DNA of 64,000 nt, from NCBI RefSeq assembly GCF_019391655.1, contig NZ_JAHXPQ010000001.1, forward strand, positions 124,001 to 188,000, given 5' to 3'. The translations under genes were made by a program, and so were the position numbers. Shown piece by piece: positions 15,767-23,119 of this stretch; position 1 is the stretch's first letter, and each line of letters opens with the position of its first letter. Source of the stretch: Mucilaginibacter rivuli. Its GTDB lineage: Bacteria > Bacteroidota > Bacteroidia > Sphingobacteriales > Sphingobacteriaceae. The notes beneath the pieces are model-generated. The model saw nothing but the letters and a program-made list of their open reading frames with translations, ran no database searches and was not told the DNA's origin.

Positions 15767-16570
15767 ATGCTGGTAAAAAAGGTGCTTGTTTATTTAATAG
15801 TGATCAGCGCGGCTGTGCTGGTGTATTCGTTAGGTATGCCAACCTATACCAACGATACCTACAAACAAGCGCTTGATGACCGTGGTATGAAAGCCATGAC
15901 CAATCATACATTTAAAGATTTCGAGCCATATTACTACAAAAAACTGGACGACCTGAGAACAAACAGGCCCCAGCTAATGGACATATCTTTTGGTTTACTT
16001 ATTGCATCAGTTACTATTTATTGCTTTACCTTAAGCACTAAGATCAGGAAGTACCATAACTTTAAAGCTGTTAAAACATTTGACAAAGGCAGCCTTATCT
16101 TCGTATCAAACATAGTATGGCTGTTGCTTATCCCGGGTGTATATTGGCATTACCTGTTCAGGAGCGGGCGGGGAGATTATCCCTGGTTTGTTGATGATAT
16201 CTCTATCCCCTTAGGCAGCAAAATCCCTTTAATAGCGATTGGCTGGGTACTGCTCAATGTTTTTGTGATCTTTTTCGCAAGCAAAGGCAAGTTTAAAGCG
16301 CATCTATTCTCGGTACAGCCTCCCGGCTATAGTAAAGGTTTATTATGGGATGTTTTTTGGGGCACCCTTATTTTTATCAATACCCTTATTTTAGTTTTTT
16401 TTATTGCCGATGGCGATCATATTTCTATCGTAGTCGATCTGTACCTTACTTATTTACTCCTCAGCCTAAGAGCCGGTATCATTCATGCGATAAAAGTGAG
16501 GTTTGTTAAAGAAGCTGAATTAGCCGCCGAAAACCAGTCAGATAAAAATGCAGGATCAGCAGCCCAATAA
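15767..16570 (+). CDS. Membrane protein of unknown function, about six helices
   Basis: The 267-residue protein has hydrophobic segments near residues 5-22, 65-85, 105-130, 145-165, 190-212 and 218-240, and short charged loops. No catalytic or transporter motif is recognised. The C-terminus is charged and polar ([18 protein letters not shown]). Its 3' end overlaps the VF530-like gene by 23 nt, implying translational coupling. Confidence 0.7.
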   Translation: MLVKKVLVYLIVISAAVLVYSLGMPTYTNDTYKQALDDRGMKAMTNHTFKDFEPYYYKKLDDLRTNRPQLMDISFGLLIASVTIYCFTLSTKIRKYHNFKAVKTFDKGSLIFVSNIVWLLLIPGVYWHYLFRSGRGDYPWFVDDISIPLGSKIPLIAIGWVLLNVFVIFFASKGKFKAHLFSVQPPGYSKGLLWDVFWGTLIFINTLILVFFIADGDHISIVVDLYLTYLLLSLRAGIIHAIKVRFVKEAELAAENQSDKNAGSAAQ

Positions 16571-16766
16571 CCCCCTACATGGCAAAACCCTCGAAGCCAT
16601 TTTAACGCATTTGGTGGAATTTTATGGCTGGGAGCGTTTGGGCAAACAAATAAAGATCAATTGCTTTATCAGCGATCCAAGCATAAAATCGAGTCTGAAG
16701 TTTTTGCGTAAAACCGAATGGGCAAGGAAGAAGGTGGAAGAGTTGTACCTGCAAACCCCGCAGTAA
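16548..16766 (+). CDS. VF530 family (DUF2132) small DNA-binding-like protein
   Basis: The 72-residue product has the conserved VF530 pattern: [54 protein letters not shown]. Family structures show a compact helical fold proposed to bind DNA, but the biological role is unknown. The start lies inside the upstream membrane-protein gene. Confidence 0.85.
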   Translation: MQDQQPNNPLHGKTLEAILTHLVEFYGWERLGKQIKINCFISDPSIKSSLKFLRKTEWARKKVEELYLQTPQ

Positions 16767-16858
16767 TCCCATCTGCCAATTTGACAACTCCGTCCCTTTG
16801 GAACGGGGCTTGATAATAGCCTATCAGTAAATCAATTCAAAAAATAACACGAACAGAT

Positions 16859-18742
16859 ATGCAAGAAAAAGGAACGATCTCGATACATACCGAGAACATA
16901 TTCCCCATCATTAAAAAGTTTTTATACTCAGACCATGAGATATTTTTGCGCGAGCTGGTATCTAACGCGGTTGATGCTACACAAAAAATAAAACGCCTTG
17001 CTTCGCTTGGTCAATATAACGGTGTTTTAGGCGACTTACAAGTTGAGGTTGCTTTTGATGCGGATGCCAAAACTATTACCATCAGCGATAATGGTTTAGG
17101 TATGACGGCTGATGAGATCAAGAAATACATCAATCAGATCGCCTTCTCGGGAGCTACCGAGTTTATGGAGAAATTTAAGGATGCCAAGGATGCGAATGAG
17201 ATCATAGGCCGTTTTGGCCTTGGTTTTTACTCCGCGTTTATGGTGGCCGACCAAGTTGAAATTCAAACATTATCCTACCAGGAAGGCGCAGAACCAGCCC
17301 GCTGGATATGCGATGGCAGCACCGAATTTGAAATCAGCGAAGGTAATCGCACCGAGCGTGGTACAACCATCATCCTGCATGTAAATGCTGATGGCGAAGA
17401 GTTTTTAGAGAAACACCGCTTAGAGGAAATACTGAACAAATACGGTAAGTTTTTACCGGTACCTATCAAATTTGGTACCCGTACCGAGCGCGATGAGGAT
17501 GGTGAAGACGAAGAAGGTAAGCCAAAATATACCGAATTTGAAGTTGATAACATCATCAACAATACCAATCCTATCTGGACAAAAGCACCTGCTGATTTGA
17601 CAGATGCTGATTACCTCGACTTTTACCGCGAGCTATATCCGATGGCGGAAGACCCGCTGTTCTGGATCCATTTGAATGTGGATTATCCGTTCAACCTGAC
17701 CGGCGTATTGTACTTCCCGAAAGTGAAGAATGACTTTGAGATCACCAAGAATAAGATCAAATTATACAGTCGCCAGGTGTTTATTACTGATGAGGTGAAA
17801 GACATTGTGCCTGAATTTTTGATGCTGTTGCACGGTGTGATCGATTCTCCGGATATTCCGCTGAATGTATCGCGTAGTTTCTTACAAGCTGATGGTAATG
17901 TGAAGAAGATCAACAACTACATTACCAAAAAGGTTGCAGATAAATTAGCCGAACTGTTTAAAGCTGATCGCAAAGGTTTCGAGGAAAAATGGAGCGATAT
18001 TGGCCTGTTCGTTAAATACGGCATGGTAAGCGAAGATAAGTTTTATGATAAAGCGAAAGACTTCGCCCTGATCACCAATACTAAAGATGAGTTTTACACC
18101 ATCCCGGAATATACTGAGAAGGTAAAGGTAAACCAGACCAACAAAGACGATGCTACCGTATTGATCTACACTAACGACCCTGCAAAACAGGATAGTTTTA
18201 TACAGAGCGCCAATAAAAAGGATTACGATGTTATGCTGATGAACTCGCCGATAGATAACCACTTTGTGGCTTTATTGGAGCAGAAGCTGGAGAAAACCGT
18301 AATTAAGCGTGTGGATGCTGATGTAATTGATAAACTGGTAAACAAAGGCGATGCACCTGCACATGTGCTAACCGAAGAGCAAACCACAAGCGTTAAAGCC
18401 ATATTTGAGAAAGCGATAAGCAAACCAAATATGAAAGTTGAAGTAGAAAGCCTGAGCCCCGACGAATTACCTGTAACAGTTACCATGGACGAGTTTATGC
18501 GCCGCATGAAGGAAATGGCAGCTATGGGTGGTGGCATGAGTTTTTACGGCCAGATGCCCGATAATTACAAGGTATCCATTAACGGTAACCACAAACTGAT
18601 CAGCCGTATTGTTAACGACGGTAACGCCGAAGAACAAACCGCGCTGGCCCGCCAGGCATTTGACTTAGCGTTACTTTCGCAAGGAATGTTAACCGGTGCT
18701 GAGTTAACAGAGTTTGTTAACAGGAGTGTGAGCCTGATATAA
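16859..18742 (+). CDS. htpG: Molecular chaperone HtpG (Hsp90)
   Basis: A 627-residue Hsp90. The N-terminal ATPase domain has LRELVSNAVDAT, ISDNGLGM and GRFGLGFYSAFMVAD (Bergerat fold); the middle domain follows with LNVSRSFLQ, then the dimerisation domain. Cytoplasmic ATP-dependent chaperone. Length is typical for HtpG. It has its own strong downstream terminator shared with the convergent hisS. Confidence 0.97.
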   Translation: MQEKGTISIHTENIFPIIKKFLYSDHEIFLRELVSNAVDATQKIKRLASLGQYNGVLGDLQVEVAFDADAKTITISDNGLGMTADEIKKYINQIAFSGATEFMEKFKDAKDANEIIGRFGLGFYSAFMVADQVEIQTLSYQEGAEPARWICDGSTEFEISEGNRTERGTTIILHVNADGEEFLEKHRLEEILNKYGKFLPVPIKFGTRTERDEDGEDEEGKPKYTEFEVDNIINNTNPIWTKAPADLTDADYLDFYRELYPMAEDPLFWIHLNVDYPFNLTGVLYFPKVKNDFEITKNKIKLYSRQVFITDEVKDIVPEFLMLLHGVIDSPDIPLNVSRSFLQADGNVKKINNYITKKVADKLAELFKADRKGFEEKWSDIGLFVKYGMVSEDKFYDKAKDFALITNTKDEFYTIPEYTEKVKVNQTNKDDATVLIYTNDPAKQDSFIQSANKKDYDVMLMNSPIDNHFVALLEQKLEKTVIKRVDADVIDKLVNKGDAPAHVLTEEQTTSVKAIFEKAISKPNMKVEVESLSPDELPVTVTMDEFMRRMKEMAAMGGGMSFYGQMPDNYKVSINGNHKLISRIVNDGNAEEQTALARQAFDLALLSQGMLTGAELTEFVNRSVSLI

Positions 18743-18760
18743 AGTATATCATTTCAAACA

Positions 18761-18800
18761 AAAATAGCGATGGGTTTTAAACTCATCGCTATTTTTTTTA
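18761..18800. terminator. Bidirectional terminator between htpG and hisS
   Basis: AAAATAGCGATGGG / CTCATCGCTATTTT stem with a T-run on the plus strand and an A-run upstream that becomes a T-run for the reverse strand. Its sequence is, in reverse complement, one base different from the hairpin at 63831-63865. Confidence 0.85.
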
Positions 18801-18815
18801 TGTTATAGTTTTTAA

Positions 18816-20288
18816 CTATCCAACAAGCATAGCCACTATCATTTCTGTCGATAGTTTTTCCTGTTCGCCGGTTTGCATGTTTTTTAGGGTAAGCAAGCCG
18901 CTTTCAATTTCGTCGCTGCCTATTACTACTACGTAAGGTATTTGCTTGTTGTTGGCATAATCCAGCTGCTTTTTCATTTTAGCGCCTGCCGGGTAAAGTT
19001 CGGCACTGATATCGCGGCTACGTAGTTCCTGTAAAAATGGGAGGGCATAAGTTTCACCGTGCTTATCAAAGCAGCATATTAATACCTGTGTGGTTTGTAT
19101 GGCCGTTTCCGGGAAAAGTTTAAGCTCTTCCAAAACATCATAGATCCTGTCGGCACCAAAAGAGATACCGCAACCGGTAATGCCTTTTAAACCGAACATA
19201 CCGGTAAGGTCGTCATAACGGCCACCGCCGCCAATGCTACCCATTGCAGCTTCATTGGTTTTTACCTCGAATATGGCGCCGGTATAGTAATTTAAACCAC
19301 GGGCTAAAGTAATATCCAGCTCAATGGTAGCCTTGGTGTCGCGCAGATTTTTTAAATAATCAAAAATGGTTTCAATTTCATCACAACCTTTCAAACCTAT
19401 CTCTGAGTGTTTTAACGCTTTGCGCAGATCGTGCAGTTTTTCTTCGTTACTGCCTTCTAATAAAATTACAGGCATTAATTTCTCAATATCAGCATCGCTG
19501 AATCCTTTTTCATTCAATTCTTTTATCACACCATCCAACCCTATCTTATCCAGTTTATCAATAGCAACGGTTAGATCAATGATGTTATCGGATTTATCTA
19601 TAACTTCTGCAATTCCTGATAGAATTTTTCTATTATTTATTTTTATGGTGAAATCAGTCAGACCTAAATTGCTTAAAGCTTCATCGTATATCAATACAAA
19701 CTCGGCTTCGTTTAGCAAAGTTTCAGAGCCAACAACATCAGCATCGCATTGGTAAAACTCGCGGTAACGGCCTTTTTGTGGCCTGTCGGCGCGCCAAACA
19801 GGCTGTACCTGGAAGCGTTTGAACGGGAATGTGATCTCGTTCTGGTGCATCACCACATAGCGAGCGAATGGAACAGTGAGATCATAGCGGAGGGCTTTTT
19901 CCGAAATAAAAGATGTAATGCCATTTGCAAGTAGAACCTTTTGCGCCTGATCTTTATTTTTTAAATATGACAAGATTTTATCTCCGAATTTTTGGCTTTT
20001 TGGTATCTCTTGCTCATCTTCTAACTTTGAGATGGCATCTTCAACAGACAAATCGTAGTCACTTAGAAAATCCCCGCTGTTCAAAATCTTAAATATCAGT
20101 TTATCGCCTTCATCGCCATACTTACCCATCAGGGTCGATAGGTTTTCCATCGCGGGGGTTTCTATTTGCTGATAGCCATACTTGCGGAAAACCGTTTTAA
20201 TGGTATCAAAAATATAATTACGCTTCGCCATTTCTGTGGGCGAGAAGTCGCGTGTGCCGCGTGGAGTAGATGGTTTGATGGATGCCAT
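18816..20288 (-). CDS. hisS: Histidyl-tRNA synthetase
   Basis: From the ATG at 20288 the class II synthetase has 490 residues, starting [17 protein letters not shown] (motif 1 region). Motif 2 includes [10 protein letters not shown], the histidine-specific [13 protein letters not shown] follows, and an anticodon-binding domain ends the protein. It is somewhat longer than the E. coli enzyme, as in eukaryote-like HisRS of Bacteroidota. A longer frame from 20309 is rejected because a TACCTTTG -7 box overlaps those extra codons. Confidence 0.96.
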   Translation of the reverse strand: MASIKPSTPRGTRDFSPTEMAKRNYIFDTIKTVFRKYGYQQIETPAMENLSTLMGKYGDEGDKLIFKILNSGDFLSDYDLSVEDAISKLEDEQEIPKSQKFGDKILSYLKNKDQAQKVLLANGITSFISEKALRYDLTVPFARYVVMHQNEITFPFKRFQVQPVWRADRPQKGRYREFYQCDADVVGSETLLNEAEFVLIYDEALSNLGLTDFTIKINNRKILSGIAEVIDKSDNIIDLTVAIDKLDKIGLDGVIKELNEKGFSDADIEKLMPVILLEGSNEEKLHDLRKALKHSEIGLKGCDEIETIFDYLKNLRDTKATIELDITLARGLNYYTGAIFEVKTNEAAMGSIGGGGRYDDLTGMFGLKGITGCGISFGADRIYDVLEELKLFPETAIQTTQVLICCFDKHGETYALPFLQELRSRDISAELYPAGAKMKKQLDYANNKQIPYVVVIGSDEIESGLLTLKNMQTGEQEKLSTEMIVAMLVG

Positions 20289-20292
20289 TCGG

Positions 20293-20300
20293 CAAAGGTA
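20293..20300 (-). promoter_or_regulatory. -7 box of hisS, 4 nt before ATG
   Basis: Reverse-strand TACCTTTG, a perfect consensus match, with a TTG 22 nt upstream on the same strand. Only CCGA separates it from the start codon, predicting a leaderless transcript. Confidence 0.65.
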
Positions 20301-20337
20301 CAAAACCATGCCATTTTAAAAACAAAAGCTTATCATG

Positions 20338-20345
20338 TAAATTTG
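20338..20345 (+). promoter_or_regulatory. -7 box of the GNAT gene, 4 nt before ATG
   Basis: TAAATTTG, perfect consensus, with only four bases before the ATG at 20350. The divergent hisS box lies 37 bp away, so the two promoters overlap back to back. Confidence 0.6.
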
Positions 20346-20349
20346 GTAC

Positions 20350-20865
20350 ATGGCTATTATCACGCAAACTCCACGCATCATCATCCGCGAATTTTTACCC
20401 GAAGAGCAGGAACTCTTTTTTTACCTGATGAATGATACCCGTATAAATGAATACCTGCCCAAACGTGATGAGCAACAAATACGTGATGTATTTATTGATA
20501 CCATAGCCGATTACCTGAAAGGCATAAAGCTAACCCGCTGGGGAATGTTTGACAGCCTTACCGGCGATTTTATTGGCCTGGCACTTTTAAAATATGTTGC
20601 CGAAGAGCCGCACTGGGCCGAACTGGGTTATGTACTGCACCTTAATTATCATGGCAAAGGTATCGCGACAGAAATGGCAAAAGCTTTACTATCCTACGGA
20701 TTTGAACAAATGGGTCTTGCCGAAATTTTTGCGGTAACTAATCATGTGAACATCCCATCGCAACAAGTATTGTTAAAAGCCGGATTAAAACAAGGTAAAC
20801 ATATTACCAGGGGAGGCGAGGAGCTGTCATTTTTTAATATAACTAACCAGGACTATAGGAGCTGA
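20350..20865 (+). CDS. GNAT-family N-acetyltransferase (RimJ/RimL type)
   Basis: The 171-residue protein follows the Acetyltransf_3 pattern: RIIIREFLPEEQELFF at the N-terminus, WAELGYVLHLNYHGKGIATEMAKALLSYGF containing the acetyl-CoA loop, and NIPSQQVLLKAGL toward the end. Substrates range from ribosomal proteins to antibiotics and cannot be assigned. Transcribed divergently from hisS. Confidence 0.88.
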   Translation: MAIITQTPRIIIREFLPEEQELFFYLMNDTRINEYLPKRDEQQIRDVFIDTIADYLKGIKLTRWGMFDSLTGDFIGLALLKYVAEEPHWAELGYVLHLNYHGKGIATEMAKALLSYGFEQMGLAEIFAVTNHVNIPSQQVLLKAGLKQGKHITRGGEELSFFNITNQDYRS

Positions 20866-20882
20866 CCGTAGAATTAGTTACT

Positions 20883-20892
20883 ATGCATGCAT
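20883..20892. promoter_or_regulatory. Palindrome ATGCATGCAT upstream of the isomerase-reductase operon
   Basis: Perfect 10-bp palindrome 81 bp before the start of the enoyl-CoA isomerase gene. An extended 12-bp version lies at 23031-23042, 78 bp before the first TonB receptor. Candidate operator for an unknown regulator. Confidence 0.4.
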
Positions 20893-20972
20893 TGTAAATT
20901 TAAATAATTAACCCGACCTTGGCTTAATAAACCAACTTTAAAAAGCATCCCTTTAAGGGACGGGAGGAGTTA

Positions 20973-21740
20973 ATGAATACTTTACAGGTTACCATAAAAG
21001 ACAGGCTTGCAGTTATCGCGCTTAACCGGGGCAAATCAAACCCGATGAATGCCGAGATGATAAAGGAGTTGCATACGCTTATCCAAAGCATAGATACTGA
21101 TGATAATATTGGCGGGCTTATTATCGCCGGAAAGGAAAACTTCTTTTCGGCAGGGCTGGACCTGATAGAGATCTACGATTATAACGAAGAAGAAATAGCT
21201 GCTTTTTGGAAAAGCTTTTTGGCCTTGCAGGCTAAAATGGTTTCGTTTAAAAAGCCAATGGTGGCAGCCATAAGCGGGCACAGCCCGGCAGGTGGATGTG
21301 TAATTGCTTTATGTTGCGATTACCGGGTGATGGCACAAGGCAAATACATTATTGGTTTGAACGAGATTCCCGTAGGCATCATAGTTCCGGATAGTATTTT
21401 TGACCTATATGCTTTTTGGCTGGGTCAACGAAACGCTTACCAATACTTAATAGAAGGTAAACTGCTATCGGTTGATGAGGCTTTACAGGTAGGTTTGATA
21501 GACGAGATATCTAATCCCGAAAGCGTCATCAGTACAGCTGAGAAAAAGATACGTACCTACATGCAGTTTAACGCGGCCACATGGAGCCAAAGCAAACTGA
21601 ACCTGCGTAAGCAGCTGATAGCGAAAGCAAGTGCCGACCAAACCGAAAACCTCAACATGATGCTCAAACAATGGTGGGCTCCCGAAACACGTAAGGTATT
21701 GCAAATGATCATTCAAAACTTAAAACAAAAATCAGCATGA
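20973..21740 (+). CDS. Enoyl-CoA hydratase/isomerase family protein, delta3-delta2-enoyl-CoA isomerase-like
   Basis: The 255-residue crotonase-fold protein has the oxyanion-hole elements FFSAGLDL and SPAGGCVIALCCDYRVMA and then GKYIIGLNEIPVGIIVP and EALQVGLIDEI. These blocks resemble mitochondrial ECI1 (FSAGLDLTEM, CPAGGCL.AL.CDYR, IGLNE...GI) more than typical hydratases, suggesting it shifts 3-enoyl-CoA to 2-enoyl-CoA during oxidation of unsaturated fatty acids. A good ribosome-binding sequence (GGGAGGAG) precedes the ATG. It overlaps the next gene by 4 nt (ATGA). Confidence 0.82.
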   Translation: MNTLQVTIKDRLAVIALNRGKSNPMNAEMIKELHTLIQSIDTDDNIGGLIIAGKENFFSAGLDLIEIYDYNEEEIAAFWKSFLALQAKMVSFKKPMVAAISGHSPAGGCVIALCCDYRVMAQGKYIIGLNEIPVGIIVPDSIFDLYAFWLGQRNAYQYLIEGKLLSVDEALQVGLIDEISNPESVISTAEKKIRTYMQFNAATWSQSKLNLRKQLIAKASADQTENLNMMLKQWWAPETRKVLQMIIQNLKQKSA

Positions 21741-22603
21741 TACAGGGGATGCTCCGCGACGATGCGCTGAAAGGAAAAACCATTATTGTAACAGGTGGTG
21801 GCACGGGCCTGGGTAAAGCCATGAGCACTTACTTTTTAACGCTTGGCGCCAATGTGGTGATCACCAGCCGTAAGCTGGAGGTTTTAACCAAAACTGCCGC
21901 CGAAATGGAGTCTGCAACAGGCGGCAAAGTTTTGGCATTGCAATGCGATGTGCGCAATTATGATGAAGTTGAGGCGATGATGAACGCATCCATAGCCCAA
22001 TTTGGGCAGGTGGATGCATTGCTGAATAACGCTGCCGGTAACTTTATATCGCCAACGGAACGCTTATCTGCAAATGCTTTTTCTACTGTTATTGATATTG
22101 TGTTAAAGGGTTCGGTTAATTGCTCGCTGGCCTTAGGTAAATACTGGATCGCTAATAAAATTTCAGGTAATATACTCAACATCGTAACCACCTATGCTTT
22201 TACAGGATCAGCATATGTAGTGCCATCAGCCTGCGCAAAAGGTGGCGTACTGGCCATGACACGCTCTTTGGCTGTAGAGTGGGGCAGGCATAATATCCGC
22301 ACCAATGCCATTGCTCCGGGCCCCTTCCCAACAAAAGGTGCATGGGAAAGATTGCTCCCGGGCGAAATGGCAAGCAAGTTTGATTTCAGGAACCGTGTGC
22401 CCCTAAAACGTGTTGGCGAGCACCAGGAACTGGCAAATTTGGCGGCCTTTTTGGTTTCCGATTTTTCGGGATATATCAATGGCGAGGTAATAACCATAGA
22501 TGGTGGTGAGTGGCTGCAGGGCGCAGGACAGTTCAGTGCGCTGGAAATGGTAACGCCCGAAATGTGGGATGGGATTGAAAAAATGACACGTTCTGCAAAG
22601 TAA
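21737..22603 (+). CDS. SDR oxidoreductase resembling peroxisomal-type 2,4-dienoyl-CoA reductase
   Basis: A 288-residue short-chain dehydrogenase with the cofactor loop VTGGGTGLGKAM and NNAAGNF. Where classical SDRs have YxxxK, this protein reads PSACAKGGVLAMTRSLAVEWG, keeping the lysine but not the tyrosine, which is the pattern of DECR-type dienoyl-CoA reductases, followed by IRTNAIAPGPFPTKGAWERLLPG. It would use NADPH to reduce 2,4-dienoyl-CoA. Translationally coupled to the ECI1-like isomerase, the two make a coherent auxiliary module for unsaturated fatty-acid oxidation. Confidence 0.82.
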   Translation: MIQGMLRDDALKGKTIIVTGGGTGLGKAMSTYFLTLGANVVITSRKLEVLTKTAAEMESATGGKVLALQCDVRNYDEVEAMMNASIAQFGQVDALLNNAAGNFISPTERLSANAFSTVIDIVLKGSVNCSLALGKYWIANKISGNILNIVTTYAFTGSAYVVPSACAKGGVLAMTRSLAVEWGRHNIRTNAIAPGPFPTKGAWERLLPGEMASKFDFRNRVPLKRVGEHQELANLAAFLVSDFSGYINGEVITIDGGEWLQGAGQFSALEMVTPEMWDGIEKMTRSAK

Positions 22604-22628
22604 GTACCTGTTTTTACCTGTTTTTTGG

Positions 22629-22636
22629 TAAATTTG
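22629..22636 (+). promoter_or_regulatory. -7 box of clpS, 6 nt before ATG
   Basis: TAAATTTG, perfect consensus. It argues for the ATG at 22643 rather than the in-frame codon at 22625, which lies upstream of the box, and predicts a leaderless transcript. Confidence 0.55.
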
Positions 22637-22642
22637 GAACCT

Positions 22643-22924
22643 ATGTCAACACAGGTAGAAGAAGAGACCCTCACCCTCGAAGAAATTTTGGCCAGCCTGA
22701 AGGAAATGCACAGGCTTATTTTGTGGAACGATGATCATAACACGTTCGATCATGTGATATACTGCATGATGAAATACCTGGACTATACTGAATCACAAAG
22801 CGAAAAAATTGCCTGGAAAGTGCACAACGATGGTAAATGCGCTGTGTTGGAAGGTTCATTCACCGAAATGGAAATTTATCGCAAAATATTACAACAGGAA
22901 GGCTTGACCGTATCGGTTGATTAA
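22643..22924 (+). CDS. clpS: ATP-dependent Clp protease adaptor ClpS
   Basis: The 93-residue protein has an acidic N-terminal extension and the ClpS core HRLILWNDDHNTFDHVIYCM, with the conserved NDD and following helix that bind N-degron side chains, then AWKVHNDGKCAVLEG. ClpS delivers N-end-rule substrates to ClpA. ClpA and ClpP genes are not in the window. Start chosen from the -7 box immediately upstream. Confidence 0.93.
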   Translation: MSTQVEEETLTLEEILASLKEMHRLILWNDDHNTFDHVIYCMMKYLDYTESQSEKIAWKVHNDGKCAVLEGSFTEMEIYRKILQQEGLTVSVD

Positions 22925-22942
22925 TTTTTTTGATCTGGCTTA

Positions 22943-22960
22943 AAATTCAGAATTTCTACA
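22943..22960 (+). promoter_or_regulatory. 18-bp motif shared by the two cassette promoters (copy 1)
   Basis: AAATTCAGAATTTCTACA recurs with one change (T to A) at 28894-28911 in front of the second TonB receptor. Possible binding site for a common regulator. Confidence 0.45.
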
Positions 22961-22965
22961 ATATC

Positions 22966-22995
22966 TTGCCTTACACTTGCATTGTATTATTTTTG
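22966..22995 (+). promoter_or_regulatory. Promoter candidate upstream of first TonB receptor
   Basis: TTG (22966-22968), exactly 19 nt, then TATTTTTG (22988-22995) fits the Bacteroidota consensus perfectly. A second candidate -7 box, TATCTTCG at 23090-23097, lies nearer the gene in a context similar to the second cassette's promoter. Confidence 0.55.
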
Positions 22996-23030
22996 TTATG
23001 ACATGCTGTAAAAGGTGTGAATGGGTAACC

Positions 23031-23042
23031 TATGCATGCATA
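23031..23042. promoter_or_regulatory. 12-bp palindrome TATGCATGCATA
   Basis: Perfect palindrome between the upstream promoter candidate and the first TonB receptor gene. Shares its 10-bp core with the site at 20883. Confidence 0.4.
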
Positions 23043-23119
23043 TAACAATATGTTAACCTTGTAATTACACTGCGTTTTTATGACGGGGCTATCTTCGCCA
23101 ATAATCTTATCACCCGTTC

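Noticed and set aside
20289..20309. Upstream start for hisS at 20309
   Set aside because: A TACCTTTG -7 box overlaps these codons; the conserved N-terminus begins at 20288.
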